Both the position numbers and the translations under genes were made by a program. DNA of 64,000 nt from Nereocystis luetkeana (Eukaryota > Sar > Phaeophyceae > Laminariales > Laminariaceae): NCBI GenBank assembly GCA_031213475.1, contig JARUPZ010000019.1, positions 3,436,770-3,500,769 of the forward strand, read 5' to 3'. The notes beneath the pieces were generated by a model. The model saw nothing but the letters and a program-made list of their open reading frames with translations. It was not told where the DNA came from and ran no database searches. Shown in pieces: positions 13,001 through 23,629 of the stretch; the stretch's first letter is position 1; each line of letters starts with the position of its first letter.

Positions 13001-16000
13001 GGACGAGTGCTCGAGATGGACGGGTACGATGGTGGCTGGAGGTTTCGTCTGTTGGGCGTTTTTGAAGCAGTTGGGGCTCCACTTACAGCGTGGTGCATCG
13101 CGGGAGCCTATATCGCCACATGCAGGGTGGGGGCAGGCCCTGAGGGGTTGCAGGAAGGTCACCGGGTGGACGACGTCTCGCGTCTTGCAATTTTTCTCGA
13201 TTTTGGGCTTTTCAACAAGAACTGCCTGTGGCACGTAACACGCGTGAACCGTTCCAGTGCAAACCGCGATTGCCGTCGAGCCCCATGTCTTATGACAAAT
13301 ATCTTATTCCATGCACCACGAGCTACAGAGGGCATCCCCCACTCCCTGCTGTAACCGATATTTTTCCCCGCTTCTCCGCTTTTGTCCGCCTTCCCTGCGT
13401 CTCCAAGCTTGAATATCTCGAGGCTCAGCTTGGCGAGGGTGACTGTGACGTTGAGGGCTGGCTACTTCTCGCAATGCACCGCCTTCCTCGCAGAGAGAAC
13501 TCCGCTGGGGCGGTGCTGGATACGGTTGAGGTGAGTGGGGGTAAAATTTTCGGTAGGGTATAAATGTCCCTTCTCCCTCCTCCCCCCACGCCTCTGCTGG
13601 TGGCGCTACCGTGGAGACTTCTTGACACCAGCGTGCTCTACGTATCAATGCGTCGTTCTGATACATTTGATGAAAATAATAATTTCTGTGTGTGTTGAGC
13701 GCTTGATACCGTGCTTGTTGAGCGATAGCCACTGTTTGTTGAACGATAACTACTGCGTGTTTGTGGAGTGATACGGTGCTTGTCGAGCGATGGTATCGCT
13801 AACCATCCTGAGTGAGCGAGCGAGCAACTCCCGACGAAGGTCAAGGTTTTTGTGTTGGGCGCGCATCCTCGCCCCTCCCTTCCCGCCCGACTGCTTGTCC
13901 GCCGCAGTGCGGCGAGTAAGAAAGACCGGCAGTCCTTTTGTATCGCCTGTATATAATACCTTGAAACCACAAGCCGTACTCTCTGTAGCTCGCGGACGTG
14001 CCATGAGCTTGCGCACCTCTAGCCGCACGCCTACACACACGCCTACACACACGCAATCCGCATCCCCTTCTGGGGGCCTCCATTTCCGTGCTTCGCACCT
14101 CACACCCCGCCCCGCCCCGCCCCTTTCCCCCCCCCCCCCCCCCCCCCCGCCACGACACACCCACGTATATATACCAACTAAATCAATGTTATACCTTGAA
14201 AGGCCGTTGCCCGCGGGGCCGGGGGTGCTCTTAAGGGCGTCGGAGACGCCGCGCTCAAACCTGCGCTGCGGACTTTTGTTCGAGCGTTGGAGCGGGCGGC
14301 GCGGGGGCAGGGGGAGGCGCTGTGGCTGCTGTATCTCAGGCTATTCGCGCTTCTCCCCGGCAAGAACGAGGACGCCGTCAGCATGGTTGAGCACGCCCTC
14401 GAGTGAGCATGTGGGCAGACAGAAAAGAGACGGGACGTGCACCGGTGTAGAAGCGTCTCGACTGTTGTGGGGCGCGGGGAGGGGGAGGTTGGTGGGTCGG
14501 GGCAAGGCGACTCGAAGTGGAGTGCAGCACCTTTCAGTAGCATCCACTCTCGGGGTGATCCCGTCCATGGTACGTACCGTATGGAGCGTGCGAGCGTACA
14601 ACAGAGATTTCCGTGAGAAATTCTTCCGGAGGTCGTCGCGGGGGTGATGTAATGTACGTCGGCTGGAAATTTTCTATGCCGTCTGATGTCGAACAGGCGT
14701 GTTGCTGGCGGGCATGTACCGATCGCGGTCCCACTCTCTTCCCTGGCCACAAACGTGGTTTTGTCCGATTTTGCTTATTTTTTTGTGCACTTTGTCCCCG
14801 TTCCTGAAACACACTCGAGTACCTGCCACGCGGTATGTATGACTTCGCATTCACAAACGTACCCAACGCGCGACATGGCCCGTCATCCACTACAGAATTT
14901 TCCCGACGTCCAGAAGAATCTGGAGGCTCTACCGGTACATGCTGCGACGGTCCGATCACCGGCAGTCCCTGCCAGATGTGATCAAGACGTACCGGAGGCA
15001 AATAGCTGCGCTCCTCCTCCTCCGAGGCCCGGCGGCGGCGGCGGCGGAAGCTGCCGCCGCACCCCCTACCCCCGCGCAGGCCTCACCACGTGCCGCGGTG
15101 GGAACGGGAACGGAAGCCGCCGATAGCGCCTCGAAGGGTTTACGAACTCCCGGCGCAGCTGGCGGTGGGGATGACGGTGGCATTGGCGGCGGCGGCGGCG
15201 GCGGTGGCGATCACGCGGACGCGACGGTGGGGATGATCGTGTACCTCGTCCTCGAGTGCTGCGCGGCGCTGGCCGAAGCCGGGTACACGCTTCAGGCGGC
15301 GGCGGAGGTCCTGGATGCTCTTGGGGATGGGAAGCCACTCCGAGGGTGGGACGCTGCAGAAGGGCACGAAGGCGGACCGCTGCTACGACTTCCCTTGTAC
15401 CAAGGCGGGGTAGGGGACGGTGCTGGCGGCGGCGGTGGTGGTGTCCGCGAACTGTTTCCTGAGGTACAAGCAGCGGCTCCTGATATTGTTTTGCGCGCAT
15501 GAAACATGGGCTGGTTGTACTTTTGCGCCCGGCGCATTCTTGACGCTTCCAACTATAGAGCTTGTGGATAGTCTGGCCTTGGCACCGGACGCCGGACACC
15601 TTGTCGGCTGGTGATGGCACTGGCCTGTTTTATGTCTGGCTCTCGAAGACGCCCGGCTTCTCGACTTGTTGCAGGAGAAGTTGGATTTGTGGCTCGCATT
15701 GGGACGGGTTGCGACTTTACCTTTGTACTTGTTTAGTTTTCATTTGTCTGACCCCCCCCCCCGCCGTCCTCTTTTTGCCTTTCTTGGGCTTTTCCCGACT
15801 CCCCCGATCAACGTTGCACTCGCGGTATGGTGCGTTGCGCGGCGGCCTGCAGGGTGTCGCGGATGCGCTGAAGCGTGCGCGGAGCGACTTGCGCTGTCTG
15901 CTCTGGCTGGCCGCTCTCCATCTGCTGGTCATGGGTGTCTTCCCCCAACACGTGCTTTCGTTGGCTGCCGCCGCCGCCACCACGGACGACGACAACGGTA

Positions 16001-19000
16001 CCGACAGCAACAACGCCGACAGCGACAAAGAACCCCGCGACGATCGTGGCTGGCGTAGGCCAGATCTTCTCCAGTGGCCGAAGGAGTGGCTGTCGCTGAA
16101 GGGCGACGCGGGCGCCAGGCTCTCGGCGAGCGCCGAGCTCTTCGAGGTGATCTCCAAGACGTTCATGAGCGCTCTGCTGGACGCCGGGCTTCTGCCGCCG
16201 GAGAAAGGGGCGGGCAAGGGGTGGGCGCCCCCCCTGCGTGTCCGCGACGCCGTCTTTCCCAGCGCGATGGAGGCCGCGGCGGCGCGGACCGCCGGAACGG
16301 CCCCCGACGTCTCGGCGCTTGAGGGCCCTCCCCTCGCGCTCGCCCTGAACTGGCTGACGTTTTGCTCGCGGGGAAGGGTCGGTGCGAAGGGGGTGCGCAT
16401 GGTGGCGCTCGCGTGCTGCCGGCGGTTTCAGCTCGCTCGGCCCGACCACCCGGCGATGCTCGAGCACCTCTTGCTGGAGCACGGCGTTTCGAAGGCACGG
16501 CCCCTTGGAGACGTCTACCGCGAGATCTCGAGTGCATTCGACCAGGGCGGGGCAGCGGCGGCAGCTCTGCGGGAGAGGGGAGACGAGGCACCGGGGGGCG
16601 CCGGGAACGACAGCAGCGATAAGAGACACCCTCCTCCGTCTTCGTCGTCTTCTTCGTCGTTCCCGACGGGGGCGCGGCTTCAGGCCGTCTATGCGTTTTT
16701 GCGCGTCGTGGAGATGCGCTTGCAGGCGGCGGCAGATGCGCCGTCGCTGCCACCGCCACCGCTTCATGCGAAGACGGGAGGCGACGATGGTGTCGTCGGG
16801 GGCAGCGTGGAAGCTTCGGCTGCAACTGTCGCAGGGACCGAAGAAGAAGGTGCGGACTTGGAGGTCGCAAGAGACGCGCTGCTAGTGGCGCTGGTGGGCA
16901 TGTGGGCGCCAACCCCTGCGACAACCGCCGTTCCCCACCGCTGGCTCCAAGAGGACGGCGAATCGCAGCGTCTGGCTGTCGAGGGCGCCAGGGCTTCCCT
17001 GTTCCGGTGGGCGGATGTCGCCACTCATGGTGGCGCCGGCGTTGGCAGCGGCAAGGCGGGGTCCTCCGGGGGCAGGTCCTCGAGCCGCTACGACGCCCTC
17101 AGCGCGGAGCGTCAGCTGTCGACGATAGTGTTTGGGCTGTGGGTGTTGGGGGGGGCGTCCGCGGCGACCGATGCTCTCGACCACCTGCTGAGCGCCGAGT
17201 CGTTTTCGACCATATCGCCCGAGCTGAGGAGGCTTGCGTGGCTGCAGAGGCTTGAGACTGCCGTGGTTCTTTCGACTCAGCAGGTACGGCGCTAGCTAAA
17301 CCCTTGCAAGCCTGACAGGTCTTCTCCAAGCGGTATTTGTTGTGTGTTTCGAGCGGCATGGCCTGAGGCTGTGAGAATAGGACAGGGTGGGATTTGTGAT
17401 TCTGGGTTGAAGACGGTGTAGCCCACGTCCAAACCGGAAACAGTTGTTGCGCCGTGGCTAGATGACGTGTCCGCGAGTTTATAGTAGCACCCAGAGGTCA
17501 GCCTAGAGTTTGTTGGGCACGATACCCTTGGCTGAGCCCGACGAACCAACAGTGGCTGCGTCCGAACAGCGCGCTTCATAGTGGTGCCATGTATTTCGCC
17601 ACTATGCCAAATCGTACCCACAGGTACGTAAATTGATCGTAACCGCCCTTGAAGGGGGGAAGGCTACCCTCGGGTTGTCTTCGCACTTTCGGCCTTGAGG
17701 TGATACCCAGATGGAATTCTGAACCTATACCGAAATTTTCGCGGGCGCAAACGCTCGCTGTTTACCTCTAACGTTTCGAGAAACAGCTGATCGCTCCCCT
17801 TGTGTTAATGCTTGCGTTTCATCTAGATGCTATGAGACTGGCCAATGCAAACCGCCCCCCGCTCCCGCGCTCTCCCACGTTGTCCTGCTGCAAGGTGCCC
17901 GGGGAACACGCCATGCAGGGGGTGAGAGAAGTGGCCCTCCGAGCCTTGGCGGACCACCGCACACAACGAAGGTGCGATACGAATTCGGGTTACGGCTCGT
18001 CCGATCCTCCGATCCTCCTTTTTTCAACGCTTCCAGAACCGGAGACGGCGATGGCTCACTCCATCGTCTGGCAACACCGCATCGCGTTTTTTTCAATATA
18101 TAGACTTACTTTTGTATTTTTCCAGAGCGTGCTCGGTTGGTACATCCCTGGCATCTCAGAGCTCCTGCTTAGACACCGCCTCCTTCTATTACTTGCCGGC
18201 GGAGCTTTTTGTGTACGTGTACCCAGAACACGGCAACGCGGGCGAGCCCGGCGCCATCGCGGGTGTCAGCGCGTGCTGGCGGGTAGAGGAGGGATTGGAA
18301 GGAGCGCGTTTGCCGTTTTCGTGGCTAGGCGTTGCGTGTCCATCGATATATGAGGGAAGCATCAATGGGCTCCGTCCGGCCTCCTGATGTTAGGTTGAAT
18401 ATCATATGTACGAGTTTGTGAGGGTCGTTTTGGTATTCGGAATAACTTTCAAGCCGTGCTTATTTTTGCGAACACGCTGGGGTTCGAAGAGAAACCTCCG
18501 CAGTCTAAACACCAACATTGTCGACCTGGCGAACGAGGGCCACGGTGAGCACCGGGCTTCACGCGGGGCCGGCGACGGGGCTCACTGGGGCGGAGAGGGA
18601 GGAAATTTTACCCGGACCGAAGCGGTGGCGAGGTGGTCGCGATAGGGACAGGTAGCGTACGAGGCTGAGAGAAGCTCTGCTGTTCGATTTATTTTTTGGC
18701 CGGCGCAAGGTGTTCCAATCAGGCGGGAAATAATTTTATCAGAGGGGACGAAGATTTTTTCTTCAAATTTTCGTTTTTACGCGTATTTGTTTTTTTTTAC
18801 GGTGCTGTGCCGTGCGTGCATCTCTTTCGTACATATAAAAAAGGTATGTATGTATCATACGTACATGCATGCGACGTCCTGGATGGAGCATAGAGCTCTT
18901 GGCATTTGCAACTCGCCTGTTTGCATCTAACGTTTGGGATCTTCCTCGCGAGCAAGCGTAGCGGACGGAACCGCCCGCTACGCGAAGCGCCTTGTATACC

Positions 19001-20684
19001 TTACCCTGGTGTTTGGTGTTGCGCTTTAGAACGGCCTCTCCTCCCAACGCGTGCAGTGTGCCCCCCTCTTCCCCCCCGCCCCCCCCGCCTGCCTTCACGG
19101 ATCGCCCCGCTTTTACACCCCACCCCCGCCCGCCGCTCCCGACCTCTCGCGTTTTCCCCCTACTTCTGCCGCGCATTTCTCTCACACGTTCACGGTAGAC
19201 CGGAGTACCGCACCCTCTCACACTTCGTGGCGTCAACTCTTGATCTATCTGTGAGCGGGTTGGCCAACTCCGGCGATGGCTCCAGCGGCGGTGGAAAAAC
19301 GGAAATCGCCTCTGCTTTCCCTTTCTCGGCGACAGCTTCGACATCCTCGTCGCCGTCTTCTTTCGCGCGCGACGTCCTGACCGTGTACGCGAACCGCTTT
19401 CGAGAAGTTAGGGGGGGCGTCGATTGGGTCGTGGTCGCCGAGGCTCTCGGTAGCGGCGAGAGCAGCGCGGCGGTGGCTGCGGCGAGTCGCTCGTCCTACT
19501 CCCCGCCTTCCGACCAAGCGACGGCGGAAACGACATGTGCGCTGCTCCGTTGGGTGAGCTGGGCCGACGAGCCCGCCGCAGCTGCGGGGCCATCGGGTGA
19601 ACCGATATCAGAGGGGACAGCGGCAACGGCGGCGGCAGTGGGAGCGGCAGCGGCAGCGGCGGCGGCGGCGGATAGCGCCTCAGCACTGAGGAGGAACGCC
19701 CGCCCTTACGCGGAGAAGGCGCTGGCGAAGCACCCGCGAGATACAGGGCTTGCTTGCGCCGTGGCGGCGCTCGAGGCGTCTACAAACCGCCCGGACCGCG
19801 GGCAGCGGATTCTGGAAGCGGCGCTTCGCGCGAGCCCGCACTGCTCGACGTTGTGGGAGCAAAGGGTCGCCCTGGAAGCAGGGTTCGGGGCGGGCTCGAA
19901 GGAGCGGGCAGACTCTACGGCGTCGGCTGCGGCGTCGACGCAGGTACTTTTGAGGCTATTCTACGGTGAAGGCCGTGGGGGGGCCGGGCTAGGGTCAGTT
20001 GCTTCACGCGGTGGTTCGTCGTTGGCACCCTCACCACCGCCGCCGCACCCGAGCGCTTTGCAGGCACGAACGGCCTGCCGAGTCTTCGCGGCGGCGACCA
20101 ACCCGTTGTCCCGACGACAGACAAAGTCGCTCTCGCTCCAGGGGGCGCTGCAAACGCCTGAGAAACCCGCTGGCGCTGGTGCTGCTGCCACCGCCGCCAC
20201 AACTGGGAGTGAAGCAGGCGCAAGGCGTGAAAGGGAAGGACATCTCCTGATACCTACACCCGTGGAGGTTCCCCGGAGCGTCTTTCTCTTGACGGGTCTC
20301 GTGAGCCTCTCTCTAGCGAATAACGGTCTTGCCGCCCTCCCGCACGCCATTGGGCGCCTGCTCTGCCTGCGGTCGCTGGACGTTTCGGGAAACGCGCTCA
20401 CCGCGCTTCCACCTTCGTTGTCGAGGCTGTCGGGCTCGTTGAGGGTGCTGCGCGTGGCCCGCAACCGGTTGACGTCGCCCCTTCCCGCGGCCCCTCTGAC
20501 CGGCCTCGTCAGCCTCCGCGTGCTGGACCTCGAGCACAACGCGCTGTCGGAGTTTCCGGAGGCGGTGGTGCTGGCGCTGACGGAGCTCCGATCGCTCAAG
20601 CTCGCCGGCAACGGCTTCCCCTCGCGGGCTCCGACGGGCTTGTCTGATGCCCTCCCCCACCTGGAAGACCTATCCCTACCCTGA
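4476..20684 (+). CDS. ZFC3H1: ZFC3H1-like zinc-finger/HAT-repeat protein with C-terminal leucine-rich repeats
   Basis: Proposed exons: 4476-4804, 5630-5703, 6962-7086, 8639-8794, 9238-9594, 10070-10446, 11106-11715, 12308-12571, 13408-13530, 14203-14402, 14914-15463, 15675-15707, 15853-17283, 17895-17971, 18126-18282, 19206-20684. All joins keep phase with GT-AG borders and sum to about 2,113 codons, close to the roughly 2,000 residues of animal ZFC3H1. In order: low-complexity N-terminus, acidic coiled coil (from about residue 110), linker, zinc finger CPFELNGRCNDDDCRYQH, long Ser/Gly linker, HAT-like helical repeats, then LRRs. In animals ZFC3H1 works in the nucleus, bridging MTR4 to the exosome in the PAXT pathway that destroys polyadenylated nuclear RNA; the same job here is inference. 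Weak points: the first exon, the 33-nt exon, and the starts of the 10070 and 19206 exons (10048 and 19199 are alternatives). Confidence 0.8.
5812..5909. mobile_element. M1 MITE (TTAA-type), near-perfect
   Basis: TTAA-CCCCTTTAGAACCGCAGTCCC ... GGAACTGCGGTTCTAAAGGGG-TTAA, with both TTAA flanks intact. It lies in ZFC3H1-like intron 2. Confidence 0.9.
6145..6230. repeat. Hairpin-forming inverted repeat
   Basis: The arms GCTCTGGTCGCATTTAT and ATAAATGCGTCCAGAGC, with inner arms AGGACCGTT / AACGGTCCT, enclose an AT-rich loop with two TATTAATA words. It is probably a small MITE. It lies in ZFC3H1-like intron 2. Confidence 0.6.
7325..7669 (-). mobile_element. SINE copy 2, full length with tRNA-like head
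   Basis: On the minus strand the element starts GTCGCCCCGGTGGTTCAAGT (A-box-like TGGTTCAAGTGG), then GGGTTCGAGCCCC (B box, matching GGTTCRANNCC). The family body follows, ending in GGGATGAGAG and an A-rich tail. A tRNA-derived pol III promoter plus A tail defines a SINE. It lies in ZFC3H1-like intron 3. Confidence 0.88.
9238..9594 (+). CDS. ZFC3H1: ZFC3H1-like exon, Ala/Ser/Gly linker
   Basis: The exon is bounded by TTGTTGTAG|GTTTCG and AGCCAG|GTTAGG and is phase 0 at both ends. It is a disordered Ala/Ser/Gly/Arg stretch followed by a more structured tail reading TVAEYIRLMSDEALKDHDS. The preceding exon (8639-8794, EELEPAPSQVAPSPSEASPS) joins directly to the coiled-coil exon at 7086 in phase 0. 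Confidence 0.65.
10070..11715 (+). CDS. ZFC3H1: ZFC3H1-like exons carrying the split zinc finger
   Basis: Exon 10070-10446 ends ...CPFELNGRCNDDDC plus CG of an Arg codon. Exon 11106-11715 supplies the last base and YQHLDVYLS. The intron therefore falls between the third Cys and the His ligand of the C-x7-C-x4-C-x3-H finger. This motif and its order are diagnostic of the zf-C3H1 family (ZFC3H1 / fission-yeast Red1). Downstream the exon is Pro/Ala/Gly-rich and disordered, and it ends at AACGAG|GTGATG. An M2 MITE sits 29 bp past that donor. Confidence 0.85.
11745..11852. mobile_element. M2 MITE (TA-type), full length
   Basis: TA-TTACGGGGGACCATAGTTAAT ... ATTAACTATGGTCCCCCGTAA with about 27-bp inverted ends. 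The left flank is TA and the right flank TG. It lies just inside a ZFC3H1-like intron. Confidence 0.9.
13408..14402 (+). CDS. ZFC3H1: ZFC3H1-like exons with HAT-like helical repeats
   Basis: Exon 13408-13530 reads LEYLEAQLGEGDCDVEGWLL, and exon 14203-14402 contains LRTFVRALERAARG and EALWLLYLRLFALLPGKNED. The spacing of Trp, Leu/Tyr and Ala/Leu-Glu is that of half-a-TPR (HAT) repeats, which follow the zinc finger in ZFC3H1 proteins. Phase runs 0 to 0 to 2 and is completed by the next exon (14914), giving ERIWRLYRYMLRR. The intron between them holds a 28-bp tandem repeat and a poly-C run. Confidence 0.75.
13680..13800. repeat. Degenerate 28-bp tandem repeat
   Basis: About four imperfect units of the form GTGCTTGTTGAGCGATAGCC lie inside a ZFC3H1-like intron. 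Confidence 0.6.
14914..17283 (+). CDS. ZFC3H1: ZFC3H1-like central exons (HAT region), including a proposed 33-nt exon
   Basis: Exon 14914-15463 ends FPE|GTACAAG in phase 0. Exon 15853-17283 is a single 477-codon open stretch with helical HAT-like segments (LLWLAALHLLVMGVF, GLWVLGGASAATDALDHLL) and Ala/Gly-rich insertions. Between them, coding-like sequence (CLALEDARLLDLLQEKLDLW) is cut off from upstream by an in-frame TGA at 15612-15614. Starting at the acceptor TTGTTGCAG before 15675 gives a 33-nt exon (EKLDLWLALGR) that keeps phase on both sides. A sequencing indel or a decayed exon are the alternatives. Confidence 0.65.
17895..18282 (+). CDS. ZFC3H1: ZFC3H1-like exons 14-15
   Basis: Exon 17895-17971 (GEHAMQGVREVALRALADHR) ends in phase 2. 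Exon 18126-18282 supplies one base and reads LDTASFYYLPAELFVYVYPE before CWR|GTAGAG. The phase match picks this frame over two other open frames. Acceptors are CTGCTGCAAG and TTTTTCCAG. Confidence 0.6.
19206..20684 (+). CDS. ZFC3H1: ZFC3H1-like last exon: HAT-like segment then leucine-rich repeats
   Basis: The exon is open for 492 codons to TGA at 20682. The first half has a HAT-like unit (YAEKALAKHPRDTGLACAVA, then RILEAALRASPHCSTLWEQR). The last 110 residues are about five LRRs of the LxxLxLxxNxLxxLP type (LVSLSLANNGLAALP, LRSLDVSGNALTALP, LRVLDLEHNALSEFP, LRSLKLAGNGF). The middle (about 19944-20265) is low complexity and could be an in-frame intron, GCAG|GTACTT to GTGGAG|GTTCCC, which would not change the reading frame. 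Whether the LRR tail is ancestral in the family or new here is not known to me. Confidence 0.75.
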   Translation, partial: YRTLSHFVASTLDLSVSGLANSGDGSSGGGKTEIASAFPFSATASTSSSPSSFARDVLTVYANRFREVRGGVDWVVVAEALGSGESSAAVAAASRSSYSPPSDQATAETTCALLRWVSWADEPAAAAGPSGEPISEGTAATAAAVGAAAAAAAAADSASALRRNARPYAEKALAKHPRDTGLACAVAALEASTNRPDRGQRILEAALRASPHCSTLWEQRVALEAGFGAGSKERADSTASAAASTQVLLRLFYGEGRGGAGLGSVASRGGSSLAPSPPPPHPSALQARTACRVFAAATNPLSRRQTKSLSLQGALQTPEKPAGAGAAATAATTGSEAGARREREGHLLIPTPVEVPRSVFLLTGLVSLSLANNGLAALPHAIGRLLCLRSLDVSGNALTALPPSLSRLSGSLRVLRVARNRLTSPLPAAPLTGLVSLRVLDLEHNALSEFPEAVVLALTELRSLKLAGNGFPSRAPTGLSDALPHLEDLSLP

Positions 20685-21679
20685 CCCCGGTCGCAGGCAC
20701 AGGTCACAGGGGGTGCGGGGTAAAGGGGTGTCATAGGCAAACATAAACAAACATCCCAGCAACAAACAGAAGATGGCCGCGTACCACGCGGTCGAGCCTC
20801 GGGCGGCTGGGGCACAGGCCAAGACCTCGCCGGATTATTGTGTTCGAAGGGTGACTGAAGCCAATCGTTGCGGTTTACCGCAACCGCAGTTTCTGCGTTT
20901 GGTCGTAGCGGAACATTGCCGCTTTATAGTATATAGGGCACGGTTTTTTTGGTGGTGAAATTATTATCAGAGACGGGTCTTCCTGACGCCTTTGCTTTTT
21001 CGTTTGTGGTCGAGACAGAGCTATGGTATCTGTGTGCGTGATGCGGGTCATTAAAGGCTGCCGAAAATGGCGCGCCGTCGACCCAGTCCGTTTGGCGTTG
21101 CTACGTACTGCCCTCGGGCGGCATATTTTCCGAACAAGCGTGGCAAGCAAAAGTGTGGCGGCATGGCAGCACCAGCCAGCTGATGATGGCGGGGTCATCC
21201 TGTTCAATGTGCGCTCCTTCGTCATCATCTCTCAAAAAAATACAGCAGTGCAACACTCCTTGTAGTGACAAGTGAGGGCAGCCTGGAAGTCGCGTACGTA
21301 CGTACGGTAGCGCTATGGAGGTTTTCTCGCTTTTGCTGTGCACCCCCCTTCCCATCAGGTGCGCGCGGAATTTGGAAACCTTGCCGCGTATCGGTGTCTT
21401 GGGGCTTCGGGTGACACACACCGCGTACGCGTCGTGATTATATTATCTCCTAAAAGTCGCTCCCTCGCGGTTATCCATCTATCTGATGATGTTCTCGCAT
21501 TAGGCTATTAATTTTCCCCCTGAAATGTAGCCCACGCTCACAAAACAGGCCAAACAAAATAGGGTATCGATGGGAAAAAAAAAACAAGCACAAAATATTA
21601 GGTGCACCGCAGTACCAGTACGCAAGGAAACGGTACAAACGAGCTGTTGTTGTATACCATCCCGCATCACTTTTTTTTA

Positions 21680-21975
21680 ACGTCACTTTTACTTTCCAGC
21701 TTGACTCGTAGGAGGTTTTTTATCCTCAGCGATCTTCTGGACAAGCCGTGGTCACAGGTGTCATACCTTGCCCCCGGTACGTGCCTACATTTTTTTATCG
21801 CGCATAGGGTTCAGCATTCCCACTGCTCGTCGACTTTCATCGAATGTTGCTGGCTCAAGCTCTCGCGCTTTCTGCTAGTCAATTTTTATGCAGTAAAAGG
21901 TCCCCACGAGTATGCACTGAGACTCGAGCCCACGAAATTGGTCTCGACAGGCACACGGACCACCTACCAAGCCAC
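21680..21975 (-). mobile_element. SINE copy 3, strongly diverged
   Basis: Segments GGTACGTGCCT, CATTTTTTTATCGCG and CTCGTCGACTTTCATCGAA line up in order with the SINE body. A possible B-box remnant (GAGACTCGAGCCCACG) lies at the right spacing. Confidence 0.5.
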
Positions 21976-22214
21976 CGGAGACACTTGCAACCAAATAATA
22001 CCAGGAACGTATCTATCCATCCATGGTATGTACAGCGTGATAACCTTACTCAAAACATGTTTTGTACGAGCTCGCTGGAGCATGCGTTGTGTGCCTGACT
22101 TTTGCGTGCGAAACTGCCAAAACGGTGATGTGGTACGAGGTGTGAGTACCGGAGCGAGGACGTGACTTTAGGTGGAGGAATGGGGGGATCGGCTTTCAGG
22201 GTCAAGCTCAACCC

Positions 22215-22665
22215 GAGGCTCGGATGGCTTTTCGCTTATTCTGCTCCACAACAACAAATAATTGTAACACGCGCATGGCGAAGTCTTCGAGACAAAAGCG
22301 CAATCCGACCACGGCGTTCGAGTTGTGTGTCTCTGTTGTGTTGGGAGTTGTATATGGCGCTGTTATCAGTGTAATAACAGCCGCTCGGATGGCTTCGCTT
22401 ACCCTGCTCTATACAGCAACAACAGCTGTATCACGCGGAGGGCGATGTCTTCGTTCGTTGTAGAAGAGCAATCCGACCGCCGTGTTGGAGTTGTGTATGG
22501 CTGTTACTTCCGTTAAAGAAGCCATGCACAACTCCAATACCGCGGACATAACGATATGAACACACAACTCCAACACATGTAATGACAGCCATACACGACT
22601 CCAACACCAAAAAAAGATACTCAACTCCAACACGGCGGTCGGATTGCGCTTCTACAACGAAGGCA
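22215..22665. repeat. Composite direct and fold-back repeat
   Basis: Two direct units of about 165 bp (22216-22380 and 22381-22510) each contain CTCGGATGGCTT, then GCAATCCGACC and GTTGGAGTTGTGTATGG. The second is followed by its own inverted copy: arms about 22454-22493 and 22624-22663 (GTAGAAGAGCAATCCGACCG against CGGTCGGATTGCGCTTCTAC), with inner CAACTCCAACAC copies. It could fold into a long hairpin. Confidence 0.75.
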
Positions 22666-23629
22666 TTGGGTCGCGAGGACACACAATAGCCGCCGCCGGA
22701 TGTACCTACATACACGCTGCTTGCCTGGAGCCCAAGTTAACTGGGCGAAGCACCCGCTCAGCGACTTGAGCGTGAGGGCTTGCGCGTCTCACAGAGGCTA
22801 CACTCACCCCTCGAGCGTTTCGAAAAGGCGTGGGATTTCCCAAGCACACGCTCAAATTTTGGAAGGCGCACGATGCCGAACATCCGGCTCGGTGTTTTAC
22901 TCTTGTCTCCCTTGTGGCAAGACGACGAAGAGCGGACGACCATAGTCACTCCGCCGTGAAATATTCCAGATTTGTTTCTTTTTTACTCAGTCGCCGTTCG
23001 AGTAGCACCGAGTTCACGCGACTTTCGCGCCCCTTCCACGCCCCCCCCCCCTCGCCCAGCCTCGACCTTCATACTTCATACCCACAAGCCAAACACTGAG
23101 TTGGAAAAAAACGTCATGTTCTGCTCCCCCCCACCCCGCCCCACGCAACACTCCACGAAACGGGGCGCAACGAACAGTCTGCCTCTGCGGCAGAAAAAAG
23201 AACTCAACACATGCTGGCGTGCCGCCAATTTGATCACGTGCTCACCCTATCACCGTCGACTCGACACTGTGTGATCTAGACCATTGCACTCAACGCTGTG
23301 GCACAGAAAAATACCAACATATCTCCTTCGTCCCCGCGTACGTATTTTTTTTTCAGCCTGAAAAATCATGCCATCCCGGGTTGATATAGACCACGCCTGC
23401 CCCGTTGTTTTCGGGTTCATCACCCCCGCCCTCCCCCACCGCCCGGCTATTTCTCTGCCATCCCTCTACCCCAACCCCGCGTCTGCCGCCCCCGTCGCTT
23501 TCTCCCCCCGGGCAACGCCACGCCCACCACCGCCGCCGCCGCCGCCGCCGCCACCGCCATCGCACACGTTCCACAACGGTGTCATGCGCGTTGCTTTGTG
23601 GCGCCTAACAACAACAAAAAGGCGGGTTT

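Larger units (their letters stand above)
20685..23629. other. Intergenic region between convergent genes
   Basis: It separates the 3' ends of the ZFC3H1-like gene (plus) and the small membrane-protein gene (minus). It holds a decayed SINE, a direct-plus-inverted repeat cluster at 22.2-22.7 kb and Pro/Ser-type low complexity. I see no supported gene. Confidence 0.6.

Noticed and set aside
15717..16924. Long minus-strand open frames opposite the ZFC3H1-like exons
   Set aside because: High GC at third positions keeps the antisense frame open. The plus strand has splice-phase continuity and HAT-like patterning; the minus strand is Pro/Arg-rich noise.
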